Below, in pieces: positions 19,331-30,562 of a DNA stretch of 64,000 bases; the stretch's first letter is position 1, and every line of letters begins with the position of its first letter. Source of the DNA: Thermomicrobiales bacterium (GTDB lineage Bacteria > Chloroflexota > Chloroflexia > Thermomicrobiales > UBA6265). The notes under the pieces were generated by a model, which worked only from the letters and a program-made list of their open reading frames with translations, had not been told where the DNA came from and made no database searches. The DNA lies in the NCBI GenBank assembly GCA_041390825.1, contig JAWKPF010000010.1, positions 1 through 64,000 on the forward strand, read 5' to 3'. The position numbers were made by a program, and so were the translations under genes.

Positions 19331-20258
19331 TGTGTCAGCCCGTTCCGAGCAGCTCGATCCGAGATTCAGGACCGATGAGGCCACTCGTTCCGTGGTCCAG
19401 AAGCTGCTCGGCAGAGGTACGGCGCATGAACCTCATGGTCGGGCGGGTGTGAACACGAGCGGAACGAACAAGACTGCAATGAGCGAGACCACGCTTCCGA
19501 TGTCGCCGCGCTCAATACGATGTGTCCCCGGGGGATACGGATCGATTCGATACCTACCGTGAATGTGCCGTCCAGTGACGGGTTGCGCTCCTCTGGATTG
19601 GCGAGCGTCGAGGAAACGACCGCCAGGCCGGTATCCCGGAACTGCGCTCCCTCGTTCGGGAATCAGGAGAGCAGGGCCTGGATGGCAACATGCCCGGTGC
19701 TCCCCGCCGCAAACGAGATACGCGCCACGACCAGTCTGCGCGGCTCATGAATCTCGAGCGTAGTCGGACCCACCGTCAGATGCAACGAGTCCTGAGGCGG
19801 CGCCCGTGGGCTTCCTCCGTAATGCTTCCATCGACAACGCGGAAGGTATCGATCTGCTGCCGCGCTGGCGCAAGCGTCAACGGGGTGAGGAGACTCGGAA
19901 CCGTTCCGTAGTCGAGTGAGATCCGGGCGACAACGATTTCGTTGCTGGCAGTCAGTTCTTCGACCGCGAATCGCAGCGCGGGGAACGCCGTCGGTAGCCC
20001 GCGCAGATAGAGCAGAAGATCATGCTCGCCGGCGTCGGACGGCGCACCAGCAAGCAAGCTCGGGTGGACGACCGCGCGGATGCCGGACATGTCGCGGTTT
20101 CGACGTAGCTCTGTACCGCAAGGTAGTAGGCGCGCACTTTCGACACCGCGAGCGGGGAACCCGCGTCGATCCGGCTGCGGAGCTGCGCAGAGTCGGCAGA
20201 TTGCGCAGGGTCCAGGCGTGGCGCCGGTCAAGAACGAGAACAAGAGCGAGTTGGCCAT
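19331..20258 (-). pseudogene. Secreted SnoaL-like/NTF2-fold protein, frame broken
   Basis: The pieces, when joined, begin MANSLLFSFLTGATPG (signal-like), continue with KVRAYYLAVQSYVET and GIRAVVHPSLLAG, and hold LLLYLRGLPTAFPALRF, the pattern of SnoaL-like small alpha+beta domains (ester cyclase type). A second half reads as a beta-rich, cupin-like segment (SLHLTVGPTTLEIHEPRRLV, GDIGSVVSLIAVLFVPLVF) and may include a C-terminal membrane segment. At least four indels. The family call for the first half is moderate; the second half is unknown. Confidence 0.5.
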
Positions 20259-20413
20259 GGTTCGCCGCATACAGCACCTCCTCGGCGCCGGTGCGCGGTA
20301 CCTGGGGGAGCGCACGCAGGCCTACGGTGATTGTTCGCGACCCATCACGACCAAACATCGTACCGGGTACTGAGATCGATACGTATTTCTCTGCCGAACG
20401 CTCGACTGAGGTG

Positions 20414-22772
20414 CTACGCAAGCCCGCGGCGCACCGCCAAGGCTGCCGCCTCGTGTCGGTTGGAAGACACCGAGCTTGGTAAAGATGCTCGATGTGTGCG
20501 TGGTGACTGTTCTCCGGCTTCGATGAAGAGCTTGTCTCCGCGATCTCGTGATCGGAGCGTTGTTCGGCCAGGAGCCGGAGCACGTCGAGACTCACGCGCC
20601 GGTGAGCCGGAACGGTCCCAGCAGGCGCGAGCTGAAGCGCGTCGGCGCGTGCGTGCGTCTCCAGCATTGCGCGTGTTTCGGCCACGATTTGCTCTGGCAG
20701 CAAGTGACCACCGTCTTCTCGAAGAGTCGCGAGTGTTTCTGCGTCGTCGAGCGAGTTGCAACGCGATCTGGCGCTCATCGAACATCGGCTCGGTCACGCG
20801 GATAAGACGGCCGCGCCAATGCGTTCCCGCGGTGCCTCAGCCGCTTTCCCAGCAAGCGAGGCCGCGCGTTCGGGTTGTCCCAGATCAACAGCCGCGGCGG
20901 TGAGCCCGTTCAGCACGCTGGTGCTGTGCTGCAGATGAGCGGTCGCTCGGTCCGATCTCGAGCGCTTCAGGTAGCGCTCCCGGCGCTGACCGGATCGCCG
21001 CGCATGACGCCGACGACACCCATTCCGCCGAGGGCGTCGACGAGCATCCAGGAGTCGTCTGCCGCTCGCATATGCGCGATCGCCTGCTCGAAGTACGCCG
21101 CGGCGGGTCGGTTCTTGCATGATCATGGCGACTCCAGGAGCGCGTGGATGCGGCCGATCATCTTCAGGGTGGGCGTCCCGTCAGGCCGGAGGTGCTGGAA
21201 GCGTGCGAGCGCCTCGATCAGGAGTGGGGCGCCGCGATCGAGATCGTTCATGCGAAATGCCAGTGCGCCGAGTCGGGCCAGCTTGTCCGCAACCACGTGG
21301 TCCAGACCGGCATCATGGGCAAGCGTCAGTTCTTCCTCCCAGTACGAGCGCGCTTCCTCGTAGTTGCCCTGGAAGTAGGCAAGCTGGCCCAGCGCGGCCA
21401 GCCCTTTCACCTTGATGTCTGCTGGAGCATCCGGATCGTGTTCGAGCGAATGGCGAATCCAGCGATTTGCTTCGACATACTGACCACCGATCTGCCAAAA
21501 GTCGTCGAGCGCAACCGCCAGGCGAAGCAGCCTGCGCCATTCGCCGGCATCGTGGAGCGTGGTCAACGCGAGTCTGAGGTTGTCCTGCTCGGGCGTCAAA
21601 CGAGTGGTCCAGGCGAAGTCTCCCGGAATCGGGATCGTTGGATCGCGCGCTTCGGCCAACTCGAGGAACAGGGATGCATGGCGATCTCGCACGTCGTCGA
21701 TCTCGCGCCACGCAACGAGTTGCTCGTGCCCAAAGGCTCTGACGGTTTCGAGCATGCGAAACCGCGGCTGGCCGTCTGGCTGCTCCTCTTGCCGAATCAG
21801 GCTCTTGTCGACCAGCGAGAGGAGCCCATCGAGCACCGGAGTCAGGCCGACTCCCCCAGCTTCCTCCAGGGTGAACCCGCCAGCAAAGATGGAAAGACGG
21901 CGAAACAGAGCACGTTCATCGTCGGGAAGGAGGTCGTAGCTCCAGGCGATAGCGTCCCGCATCGTCCGTTGTCGCGACGGTTGATCGAGCGGGCCGGCCG
22001 TCAGCACCGGGAGACCCTGGCTCAGCTGCTCCAGCAACGAAGAGGGCGGGAGCGACTGCACGCGGGCGGCCGCCAACTCGATCGCGAGCGGCAATCCATC
22101 CAGTTGCGTGCAGATGGCGGCAATGATCGGGGCGTTGCGCTCGGTCAGGGCGAAGTCCCGATCCGACGCGGCGGCCCGCTCGACGAACAGCCGCACAGCC
22201 TCGAATTGCATGAGCTGTTCGGTGGATTGGCCGGCGGCTGAATCGGGCAGTGTGAGGGGTGGAACCTCGAAGACGTGTTCTGCCGAGAGGCGCAACCGTT
22301 GCCGGCTGGTGACGAGGAGCTCGAGCTCGGGCGCGGCAACGAGAAGCCGCGCCAGCAGCGGCGCAGCCTCGATTATCTGCTCGAAGTTGTCCAGCAGGAG
22401 GAGCGTCGGTTGCTTGCGCAGCTCGTCGACGACCTGATGTTCCAGCGCGGCACGCCCCGTGTCCCGCAGGCCGAGGCTTTGCGCGATCGCCTGGAGGACG
22501 AACTGTTCGTCGGCGATCGCGCTGAGATCGACGCGCACCAATCGCCATTGGGCATCCGACGCTGCTACTTCGCCGGCGACATGCGCGAGGCGGGTCTTGC
22601 CTACCCCACCCGGACCCGTCAAGGTTACCAAACGGACATCCTCACGCTGCAGAAGCGCTCGAATGCGGGTTATCTCACGTTCGCGTCCAATGAACGGGGT
22701 GAACCAGACTGGTGGGGCATCGTTCGATGAGGCCACGATGGCAGTCCTCGGTGTTGGCTGTCGCCGCTGCAC
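20414..22772 (-). pseudogene. ATPase/TPR LuxR-type transcriptional regulator, C-terminal third frame broken
   Basis: The first 549 codons (22772 down to 21123) are intact: an NB-ARC-like ATPase with Walker A TGPGGVGKT at 52-60, LLLLDNFEQI, and SRQRLRLSAEHVF, followed by helical TPR-like repeats. Beyond 21123 the reading continues in other frames (AAYFEQAIAHMRAADDSWML, then HLQHSTSVLNGLTAAAVDLG) to a LuxR-type helix-turn-helix near 20420-20620 (DVLRLLAEQRSDHEIAE, IEHLYQ, NRHEAAALAVRRGLA). An intact gene would encode about 780 residues, matching the 794-residue paralogue in this window. Such proteins are ATP-dependent signal-sensing activators (AfsR/MalT/STAND type). Confidence 0.8.
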
Positions 22773-22877
22773 CGATCATGCGACCCATGGGCTCTTCCGT
22801 CAACAACACGCGCCGCCGGCATGCCGCACTGGTGCGGGAATTCCGCGTCACGAAGAGCGCTGCGCCATACAACACGA

Positions 22878-22911
22878 CCGCGGGCTGGATCCCAGAGAGT
22901 CCAGCCCGCGG
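22878..22911 (-). terminator. Hairpin terminator after the second glutamine synthetase
   Basis: Perfect 12-bp arms CCGCGGGCTGGA and TCCAGCCCGCGG with a 10-base loop, about 50 bases beyond the stop of the 455-residue glutamine synthetase and before the next gene on the strand. Confidence 0.65.
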
Positions 22912-22962
22912 ATGAATGGTTTGCTTCGATGTCCGCGCGAGGTCCGCGCTGCTGACCGACGG

Positions 22963-24330
22963 CTAGTAGACCTCGAGGTAGCGGTCGCGTTCCCAGCCGG
23001 AGACGTGCTTGCGGAAGGCGTTCCATTCGATGCGCTGGGCTTCGATAAGCCGCTCGAAGACGTGGTCGCCCAACGCGCGGCGGACGACCTCATCGCGCTC
23101 CATTTCGTCGATTGCTTCACCGAGCGTGGACGGCAGGGTGGGGATATTGCGGCGGCGCAGATCGTCGTCGCTGAAGTGGTAGAGGTTCTCCTCTACTGGC
23201 TCCGGCAGGTTGAGATCGTTTTCGATTCCGTCGAGCCCAGCGGCCAGCATGACCGCGAACGCGAGATAGGGATTGCACGAAGGATCGGGGCAGCGTAACT
23301 CCAGCCGGGTCGCGGCAACCTGACCACCACGGATGGCCGGCACGCGCAGCAGCGCCGATCGGTTGGTGCGCGCCCAGGAGACGTAAACCGGCGCTTCGAA
23401 CCCGGGCACCAGCCGCCGATAAGAATTCACCAGGGGCGCAAGCACCCCGCACATGGCGCGGGCATGCGCCAACTGGCCGGCAATGAACTGTTTGGCGAGC
23501 GGGGAGAGCCCATAGGGATCGCTGGTGTCGACGAAGGCATTTTGACCGGTGACGATCGAGGCCAGGCTCTGATGGACGTGCATACCCGAGCCAGCGATGC
23601 CTTCCAGCGGTTTGGGCATGAAGGTCGCGTGCAGGTCATGCGCCTGGGCGACGGCTTTGAGCACGTACTTGAAGGTGACGGCGCGGTCGGCGGTCGTCAG
23701 CGCGTCGCCGTACTGGAAGCCGATTTCGTGCTGGCCGATGGCAACCTCGTGATGGCTGGCCTCGACCTCGATGCCCATTTGGGCGAGCACCTGCACCATC
23801 TCCTTGCGGATGGTGCTTGCGGGATCGGTGGAGAAGTCGAAGTAGCTGCCGCGGTCGTGCGGCAATGGGAGGATCTCACCGTCCGATGTCTGGAAGAGGA
23901 AGAATTCGAGCTCGGGACCGGTCATGAACCGGTAACCGAGTTTGTCGATCCGGTCGAGCTGGCGCTGCAGCACCGCGCGCGGGTCGCCGGGGAAGGGATC
24001 GCCGTTCGGGTTGTAGACCCAGCAGATCACCCGTGCCGTCGGGAAGGTGGAACGGTCCCAGGGGAGTTCGGCATAGGTGGAAAGATCGGGCACGAGGTAC
24101 ATGTCCGACTCTGCGATGCGGGTGAATCCGGCGATCGACGAGCCGTCGATCCACTGGCCACCGTCGATGACATGCCCAAAGACCGACGCCGGGATGGTGA
24201 CGCTCTTGACGATGCCCATGACATCGGTGAACTGAAGATTGATGAACTGGATCCCGTCTTCCTCGACACGTGCCAGGATTTCTTCCTTGGTCGGAACGGG
24301 AACGGGGGCGTGTTTTGGCGCCATGGTCAT
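22963..24330 (-). CDS. Glutamine synthetase family protein (type I-like, second copy)
   Basis: 455 residues. Glutamine synthetase hallmarks are intact: DGSSIAGF near residue 70, the GPELEFFLF glutamate-binding strand, GSGMHVHQS (metal and ATP loop), RRLVPGFEAPVYVSWARTNR and RLELRCPDPSCNPYLAF. A Tyr in ENLYHFSDDD sits at the position of the type I-beta adenylylation loop. The N-terminal beta-grasp domain is present. It may be a true ammonia-assimilating enzyme or a gamma-glutamylpolyamine synthetase-like paralogue; the tandem position after a canonical glnA supports a specialised second copy. It lies 200 bases after the first copy with a terminator in between. Confidence 0.88.
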   Translation of the reverse strand: MTMAPKHAPVPVPTKEEILARVEEDGIQFINLQFTDVMGIVKSVTIPASVFGHVIDGGQWIDGSSIAGFTRIAESDMYLVPDLSTYAELPWDRSTFPTARVICWVYNPNGDPFPGDPRAVLQRQLDRIDKLGYRFMTGPELEFFLFQTSDGEILPLPHDRGSYFDFSTDPASTIRKEMVQVLAQMGIEVEASHHEVAIGQHEIGFQYGDALTTADRAVTFKYVLKAVAQAHDLHATFMPKPLEGIAGSGMHVHQSLASIVTGQNAFVDTSDPYGLSPLAKQFIAGQLAHARAMCGVLAPLVNSYRRLVPGFEAPVYVSWARTNRSALLRVPAIRGGQVAATRLELRCPDPSCNPYLAFAVMLAAGLDGIENDLNLPEPVEENLYHFSDDDLRRRNIPTLPSTLGEAIDEMERDEVVRRALGDHVFERLIEAQRIEWNAFRKHVSGWERDRYLEVY

Positions 24331-24473
24331 TCTTCCTCGTTTCGGCGATCGCTCGCGACGTTGCGCCGCGCGAGCTTCATGGTTGTCCGTGGGAGCGGAC
24401 CATTATGTCCGCTGCCGAGCGTTCCATTCGGGTGCGACGCGAGCCGCGATAGCGCGGACGCTTCTCGTGGAAA

Positions 24474-24503
24474 CGTGGCGCACGGAGAATCTCGTGCGCC
24501 ACG
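24474..24503 (-). terminator. Hairpin terminator after the first glutamine synthetase
   Basis: Perfect 11-bp arms CGTGGCGCACG and CGTGCGCCACG around an 8-base loop, 30 bases after the stop of the 474-residue glnA and before the second copy, so the two are probably separate transcripts or differ in level. Confidence 0.65.
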
Positions 24504-24533
24504 CCACTGTGCGTCCCCCGCGGATTCGACGGT

Positions 24534-25958
<1,425 letters not shown>

Positions 25959-26305
25959 CGGTGCTCCCCTCTTGACCCGAACCGCATGAAACGTGCTCGG
26001 TGGACTGCGTTCGGGCCGCCGTTCGGCCCACAACAACCCGAAACTCTAGGGACTGGGCGAAATCACGTCATCGTGCAGGAGGGGAATTCAGACCGAAACC
26101 TGTGCGCATTGTCCAAATCCGTGCGGATGGCACGAAGACAGAACTCGGAATAACTGGCATTGCACAAGCCCACGCATGGTTTCTCACGATATTTTGTGCG
26201 TTGCGAACCGCATGCCGGCGCACGCCGCCCCGAATCGAGGCGCCGGCCAGATGGCCGGGTCTCTTGTTTCGGAGTCGATCGATGCGCTGGCACGTCATGC
26301 GGGTG
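25959..26305. promoter_or_regulatory. Upstream region of glnA and 3' end of a cysteine-rich gene
   Basis: 347 bases without a gene. It should contain the glnA promoter and leader on the minus strand; the 26170-26200 part is relatively AT-rich (TTCTCACGATATTTTGTGCG). A GC-rich inverted repeat (GCCGGCGC at 26214-26221, GCGCCGGC at 26240-26247) lies about 60 bases beyond the cysteine-rich gene and may terminate it. I saw no riboswitch. Confidence 0.4.
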
Positions 26306-27571
26306 CTATATGGGACAGCAGCAGTTGTTTCCTGCGTCGGGCCCGGTGCACGGCGGTTCGCCGCAGGGCACCATGCCTGCTTCCTCGCAAGTCAGGCAGA
26401 TGTACAGGTCGCAATCGTAGTAGGGCCCGCACTCCGCCGAGGACCTGCATTCACCGCATCCATAGGCACCGGCGCATTGGAGACCTACCTCCGAGCACGG
26501 CACGCACGCTCCCTGACTGCACGCTTCGCAATAGTCGCACTCGCTGTCTTGCGCGCAGGCGTCGCAACAACAATTGAACGACCACGAGGGACAAGGCGCT
26601 GACCCGCACGACGCCATCCCTGCTTCCTCGCAGGTCAGGCACGTGTATAGATCGCAGTCGAAATATGGACCGCAGTCCTCGCTGCTTCCGCACTCCCCAC
26701 AGACACCGCTATAGCATTCGAGCCCCATTTCGTCGCACCGGCGACATGCGCCATCGAAGCACGCATGGCAGGACGGGCAGTCGGCGTTCGAGCTGCATGC
26801 CTCACAGCAACAATTGGCTCGGCTGCCGGGACCTTCGATACAAGGAGGCTCCCCGCATGGCACTCGCCCTTCTACCTCACACGGCTCGCAAATATAGAGA
26901 TCGCAATCGAAATAGGGTCCACACTGCTCGGACAAGCAGCACTCCACACAGGCATCGTCGCTGTTGCAGCAGCCATAGCCTGCCAGTTCGCAGCCGACGC
27001 ACTCGCCGTTGGAACAGACCTGGCACGCGCCGCACGGCAGGACCGTGCAGAGATTGTCTACACATGCGCCACAGGCAGTCCCAACCTGAGGACAGTCGCT
27101 ATCGGCGCAGCAGGCTCCGGGGAGGTCCGGAACGCAGAAGGGGGTCGCGGTGCCTTCGCCACAACAGAGCGATCCTTCATCACAGCAAAGATCGCGCGAG
27201 ACGTGGTCGGCAGGGCAATGTACCCGCGGATAGGGGCAGCAGAGCTCTTCGCCATAGCAGACGCCGTAGCAGCAGGCGTTGTCGCAGCATTCACTATGGG
27301 ACGCCCCGATACCGGCTGGGTTGCAGCAGTCGGGTCCGCACTTGTCCGGTGCGGAACCGGGACAGGTGCAAACGCCATTCACCAGCGCCTGCACCCCGGG
27401 ACACTTGGCCGGCTTCGGAGTCGGCGTCGGACGTCGGGCCGCATGCGCTTCACCAAATTGGGACGCTCCCACGGCCGTACCGCCCAGACCGAGCAGGCCC
27501 TTGAGCAGCGTTCGACGATTGACGCCCGAAGCCACAGCCTTGACGAACGTATCGAACGAACGATTATCCAT
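26306..27571 (-). CDS. Tat-exported cysteine-rich repeat protein (architecture A)
   Basis: 421 residues with about 80 cysteines (roughly 19 percent). The N-terminus MDNRSFDTFVKAVAS with NRRTLLKGLLGLGG is a twin-arginine signal; the mature part begins after a Pro/Thr linker (RRPTPTPKP). After a first Cys module (CCDNACCYGVCYGEELCC) come tandem units of about 80 residues with roughly 18 cysteines each, starting near CGPYFDCDLY and holding CEEAGM, NCCC and EVGLQC-type blocks; two units are complete and a third stops after NCCCPI. Tat export suggests folding before export, with disulfides or bound metal made outside. A paralogue with the same head lies at 58.2 kb. Function unknown. Confidence 0.85.
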   Translation of the reverse strand: MDNRSFDTFVKAVASGVNRRTLLKGLLGLGGTAVGASQFGEAHAARRPTPTPKPAKCPGVQALVNGVCTCPGSAPDKCGPDCCNPAGIGASHSECCDNACCYGVCYGEELCCPYPRVHCPADHVSRDLCCDEGSLCCGEGTATPFCVPDLPGACCADSDCPQVGTACGACVDNLCTVLPCGACQVCSNGECVGCELAGYGCCNSDDACVECCLSEQCGPYFDCDLYICEPCEVEGRVPCGEPPCIEGPGSRANCCCEACSSNADCPSCHACFDGACRRCDEMGLECYSGVCGECGSSEDCGPYFDCDLYTCLTCEEAGMASCGSAPCPSWSFNCCCDACAQDSECDYCEACSQGACVPCSEVGLQCAGAYGCGECRSSAECGPYYDCDLYICLTCEEAGMVPCGEPPCTGPDAGNNCCCPI

Positions 27572-27818
27572 CTGGCTTTTCCTCCACTACGGTCCGAACA
27601 TCGTTGCTCCAGAGTCTGACGATGAGATCGATGTCCATGTTCGGTTGGAGTTGTGGGTCAACTCTATCAGCGGAGATTTGTTACGTAAAGTAGTCTTGGC
27701 TGACTCCTGATTCCTGGCAGAACGACAGGTCCGACGCACATTGCCCATGCAACGTGCGAGAATTGGACGGTCGATGGAGTGGAGCGCTCGCGGGGGCGCG
27801 GTACGTTTCGGGTGAGAC

Positions 27819-28229
27819 ATGGGCAACGCAAGACCGGCAAATCGCAGCACGACGACCCCGGAGGCGCCGGGTGGCATGAAGACCATGCTCAAGCCAGGTT
27901 CGGCGCCCGATCGGTCGACCATTCCTGGGCAGTGGTCGGTCAAGGCGCCGGCGCCAAAGGGTCCGCCGACCCGACCGGCCTCGCAATATCTGACCGCCCA
28001 GGAACTCTCGCACGCGATGCCGCTGCCAGACGAGGCTGCCGAGCCAAGCGATTGGGAGCAGGCGCCGGCCTCGTTCGAGGAGAGCCGCAAGGCGTATCCC
28101 TGGCAGAACCCGCCGCGTCGCCCGACGCCATGGTTCACGCTGGGTGACGGCGTTGCCGCGGACGACCCCGCGCTGGCAGCCGGCGCCGATGGGCTTGCCT
28201 TGCAAATGGGGCAGCTTGCCGCGGAGTAA
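27819..28229 (+). CDS. Small Pro/Ala-rich protein of unknown function
   Basis: 136 residues, low complexity and rich in Pro, Ala and charged residues, with no membrane segment or known motif. A conserved-looking core is SQYLTAQELSHAMPLPDEA and a C-terminal ALAAGADGLALQMGQLA. The opposite strand has a longer frame of 187 codons, but that is Arg-rich and has shadow character. It precedes the pyruvate dehydrogenase operon by 257 bases and is probably separate. Moderate confidence that it is a gene. Confidence 0.5.
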   Translation: MGNARPANRSTTTPEAPGGMKTMLKPGSAPDRSTIPGQWSVKAPAPKGPPTRPASQYLTAQELSHAMPLPDEAAEPSDWEQAPASFEESRKAYPWQNPPRRPTPWFTLGDGVAADDPALAAGADGLALQMGQLAAE

Positions 28230-28486
28230 TCCGCCGCGCGCCAATCGCCGATCCCGTCAGATCACACATTATTCGCCTGGTCATGTCCGCAAATTCGGCG
28301 GTTCGCGCCATGCTGCCGTTCGGGCGCCCCGAACGGATCGCTGCCGGGTTGGGTACAATCTGACAACCAGGCTGTCGGGCCATCCTTGCTGCGAGTTGCT
28401 CATCGAATAAGGAAGGCCGGGGGCGACCGGCTTCGGATTTCCGCGGGAACGGACCCGCCCAGATTCCGGAGCGATCGGAGATCAGA

Positions 28487-29554
28487 ATGGCGACATCGCG
28501 AGAATCAACCAGGAAAAAGCGCTCTGCCGCCGCGACCAATGGCGACAAGCCGCACGTACCCGAGCTCTCCCCGGAGCTACTGCTCGAGTTCTATCGCAAG
28601 ATGGTGCTGGTGCGGTACTTCGAGGAGGCTTGCCAGACGGCCTTCCGCCAGGGCAAGGTCGGCGGATACCTGCACATGTATATCGGTCAGGAGGCGATCG
28701 CCACCGCGCTGCTGGCAACGGTGCAGCCGGACGACCGGGTGATCACCGCCTACCGCGACCACGCGCATGTGCTGCTGCTGGGCAGCACCCCCAACGAAGT
28801 GATGGCCGAGCTCTATGGCAAGGGCACCGGGCTGGTCAAGGGCAAGGGCGGGTCGATGCACCTGTTCGATGTCAAGAACAACTTCTGGGGTGGATACGGA
28901 ATCGTCGGAGGACATATCCCGGTCGGGGTCGGCATGGCGTATGCGCAACGGTATCTGCCGAACAATACCGGCATCACGCAGCTCTATCTCGGTGACGGCG
29001 CCATTCACAACGGCGCCTTCCATGAAGGAGCGAATCTGGCTGGGTTGTGGGGCAAACAGGGGCTCAACCCCTGCCTCTTCGTGCTGGAAAACAACCAGTA
29101 CGGTATGGGCACCAGCATCGAGCGCGCCACGGCCAATACCAACCTGATTTCGAAGTTCGATTCGTACGCGATTCCCAACGAATCGGTCGACGGCATGGAT
29201 ATCGAGGCGATGTACGCCGCCGCGGTCCGCCTGACCGAACTGGTGCGGGAAACCGGCGCGCCCTACGCGCTGGAAGCCATGACCTATCGCCTTTCGCCCC
29301 ATGGCGCAGCGGACTTCCTGGAGAAATACCGCTCCAAGGACGAGGTGCGCGAAGCGCGCAAGCGCGATCCGCTGGGCATTGCCGAGCAGAAATTGCTCGA
29401 TCGCGATATCGCCAGCGACGACGAGATCGCCAGGATTCGCGAAGAGTTCCAGCAAGTTGCCGCGGACGCGATCAAATTTGCCGACGAGAGCCCCGAGCCA
29501 TCGCTCGATGAGCTGCTCACCGATGTCTACGCCGAACCGGAAGCGGTCGGGTAG
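28487..29554 (+). CDS. pdhA: Pyruvate dehydrogenase E1 component, alpha subunit
   Basis: 355 residues of the TPP-dependent E1 alpha of pyruvate or branched-chain oxo-acid dehydrogenase. The TPP motif begins at GDGAIHNGAFHEGANLAG and ends at LENNQYGMGTS; the phosphorylation-loop-like TYRLSPHGAADF and GIVGGHIPVGVGMA are typical. A Lys/Arg-rich N-terminus precedes. GGAG lies about ten bases upstream of the ATG. With the next two genes it forms the E1-E2 part of a complex that feeds acetyl-CoA into the cycle; no E3 gene is in the window. Confidence 0.93.
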   Translation: MATSRESTRKKRSAAATNGDKPHVPELSPELLLEFYRKMVLVRYFEEACQTAFRQGKVGGYLHMYIGQEAIATALLATVQPDDRVITAYRDHAHVLLLGSTPNEVMAELYGKGTGLVKGKGGSMHLFDVKNNFWGGYGIVGGHIPVGVGMAYAQRYLPNNTGITQLYLGDGAIHNGAFHEGANLAGLWGKQGLNPCLFVLENNQYGMGTSIERATANTNLISKFDSYAIPNESVDGMDIEAMYAAAVRLTELVRETGAPYALEAMTYRLSPHGAADFLEKYRSKDEVREARKRDPLGIAEQKLLDRDIASDDEIARIREEFQQVAADAIKFADESPEPSLDELLTDVYAEPEAVG

Positions 29555-29575
29555 CAGGAAAGGACGTATCGTTCG

Positions 29576-30562
29576 ATGCCTGTCATTACCTACCGCGAAG
29601 CCATCAAGTCCGCCATGTCGGAGGAGATGGAGCGCGACGAGCGCGTGGTCGTCATGGGCGAGGATATCGGCCTCTATGGCGGCACGCATCTGGTCACCGA
29701 CGGCTTGCTGGACAAGTTCGGCCCGAAGCGGGTGATGGACACCCCGATTGCCGAGGGTGGCTTCACCGGCGCGGCGATCGGCATGGCGATGGCGGGCATG
29801 CGCCCCATCGTCGAAATGATGACCTGGAACTTCTCGTTCCAGGCGGCCGATCAGATCATTCAGAACGCGGCCAAGATCCGTTACTTCTCGGGCGGCCAGG
29901 CGTCGGTGCCGCTGGTGATCCGCGGTCCAAACGGCGGTGGTGTCCAGCTCTCGGCGCAACACACGCATAGCCTGGAAGGGTTCTACGGGCACTTTCCCGG
30001 TCTCAAAGTGGTCGCGCCGGCCACGCCATACGACGCGCACGGCATGATGATCGAGGCGATCCGCGACCCGGATCCGGTGCTCATCCTGGAAGCCGGCGCG
30101 CTCTACGGCACCAAGGGCGAAGTTCCGGACGAGGAATACACGGTTCCGTTTGGCAAATCGCGCATCGCGCGCGAGGGCACGGACGTGACCTTGATTGGTT
30201 ACGGCCGGCAGGTGAATCTGCTGCTGAAAGCAGCCGAGCGGCTGGCGAAGGACGACGGCATCGATGCGGAGGTCGTGGACCTGCGGTCGATTCGCCCGTT
30301 CGACACCGTGACGATCGTGAAATCGGTCGAAAAGACCGGACGCGCGGTGGTGGTCGAAGAGCAATGGCGTTGGTTCAGCGTCGCGTCCGAAGTGGCGGCG
30401 CATCTGGCCGAGCATGCATTCGACTATCTCGACGCTCCGGTGGAGCGGGTGAGCGGAGCGGAAGTGCCAGCACCGTATGCCCGCAATCTGGAAATCGCGG
30501 CGTTCCCCAGTGAAGACGATGTCATCGACGCGGTGAACCGCGTGCTCTATCGGAGGTCGTGA
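29576..30562 (+). CDS. pdhB: Pyruvate dehydrogenase E1 component, beta subunit
   Basis: 328 residues, the usual E1 beta length. Motifs: MGEDIGLYGGTHLVT, DTPIAEGGFTGAAIG, YYFSGG-type loop (RYFSGGQASVPLVIRGPNGG) and LEAGALYG. It pairs with PdhA in an alpha2beta2 enzyme and binds TPP at the interface. It follows PdhA by 21 bases; its stop overlaps the E2 start region. Confidence 0.94.
   Translation: MPVITYREAIKSAMSEEMERDERVVVMGEDIGLYGGTHLVTDGLLDKFGPKRVMDTPIAEGGFTGAAIGMAMAGMRPIVEMMTWNFSFQAADQIIQNAAKIRYFSGGQASVPLVIRGPNGGGVQLSAQHTHSLEGFYGHFPGLKVVAPATPYDAHGMMIEAIRDPDPVLILEAGALYGTKGEVPDEEYTVPFGKSRIAREGTDVTLIGYGRQVNLLLKAAERLAKDDGIDAEVVDLRSIRPFDTVTIVKSVEKTGRAVVVEEQWRWFSVASEVAAHLAEHAFDYLDAPVERVSGAEVPAPYARNLEIAAFPSEDDVIDAVNRVLYRRS

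Noticed and set aside
14000..21125. A natural pseudogene island
   Set aside because: Considered, but breaks are almost all indels with conserved residues, and edges fall inside two otherwise intact genes; sequence error is the better explanation, so these are flagged as frame broken rather than as evolved decay.
27681..28244. 187-codon minus-strand frame opposite the Pro-rich gene
   Set aside because: Arg-rich and shadow-like; the plus-strand frame has a more protein-like composition, though neither has a known family.
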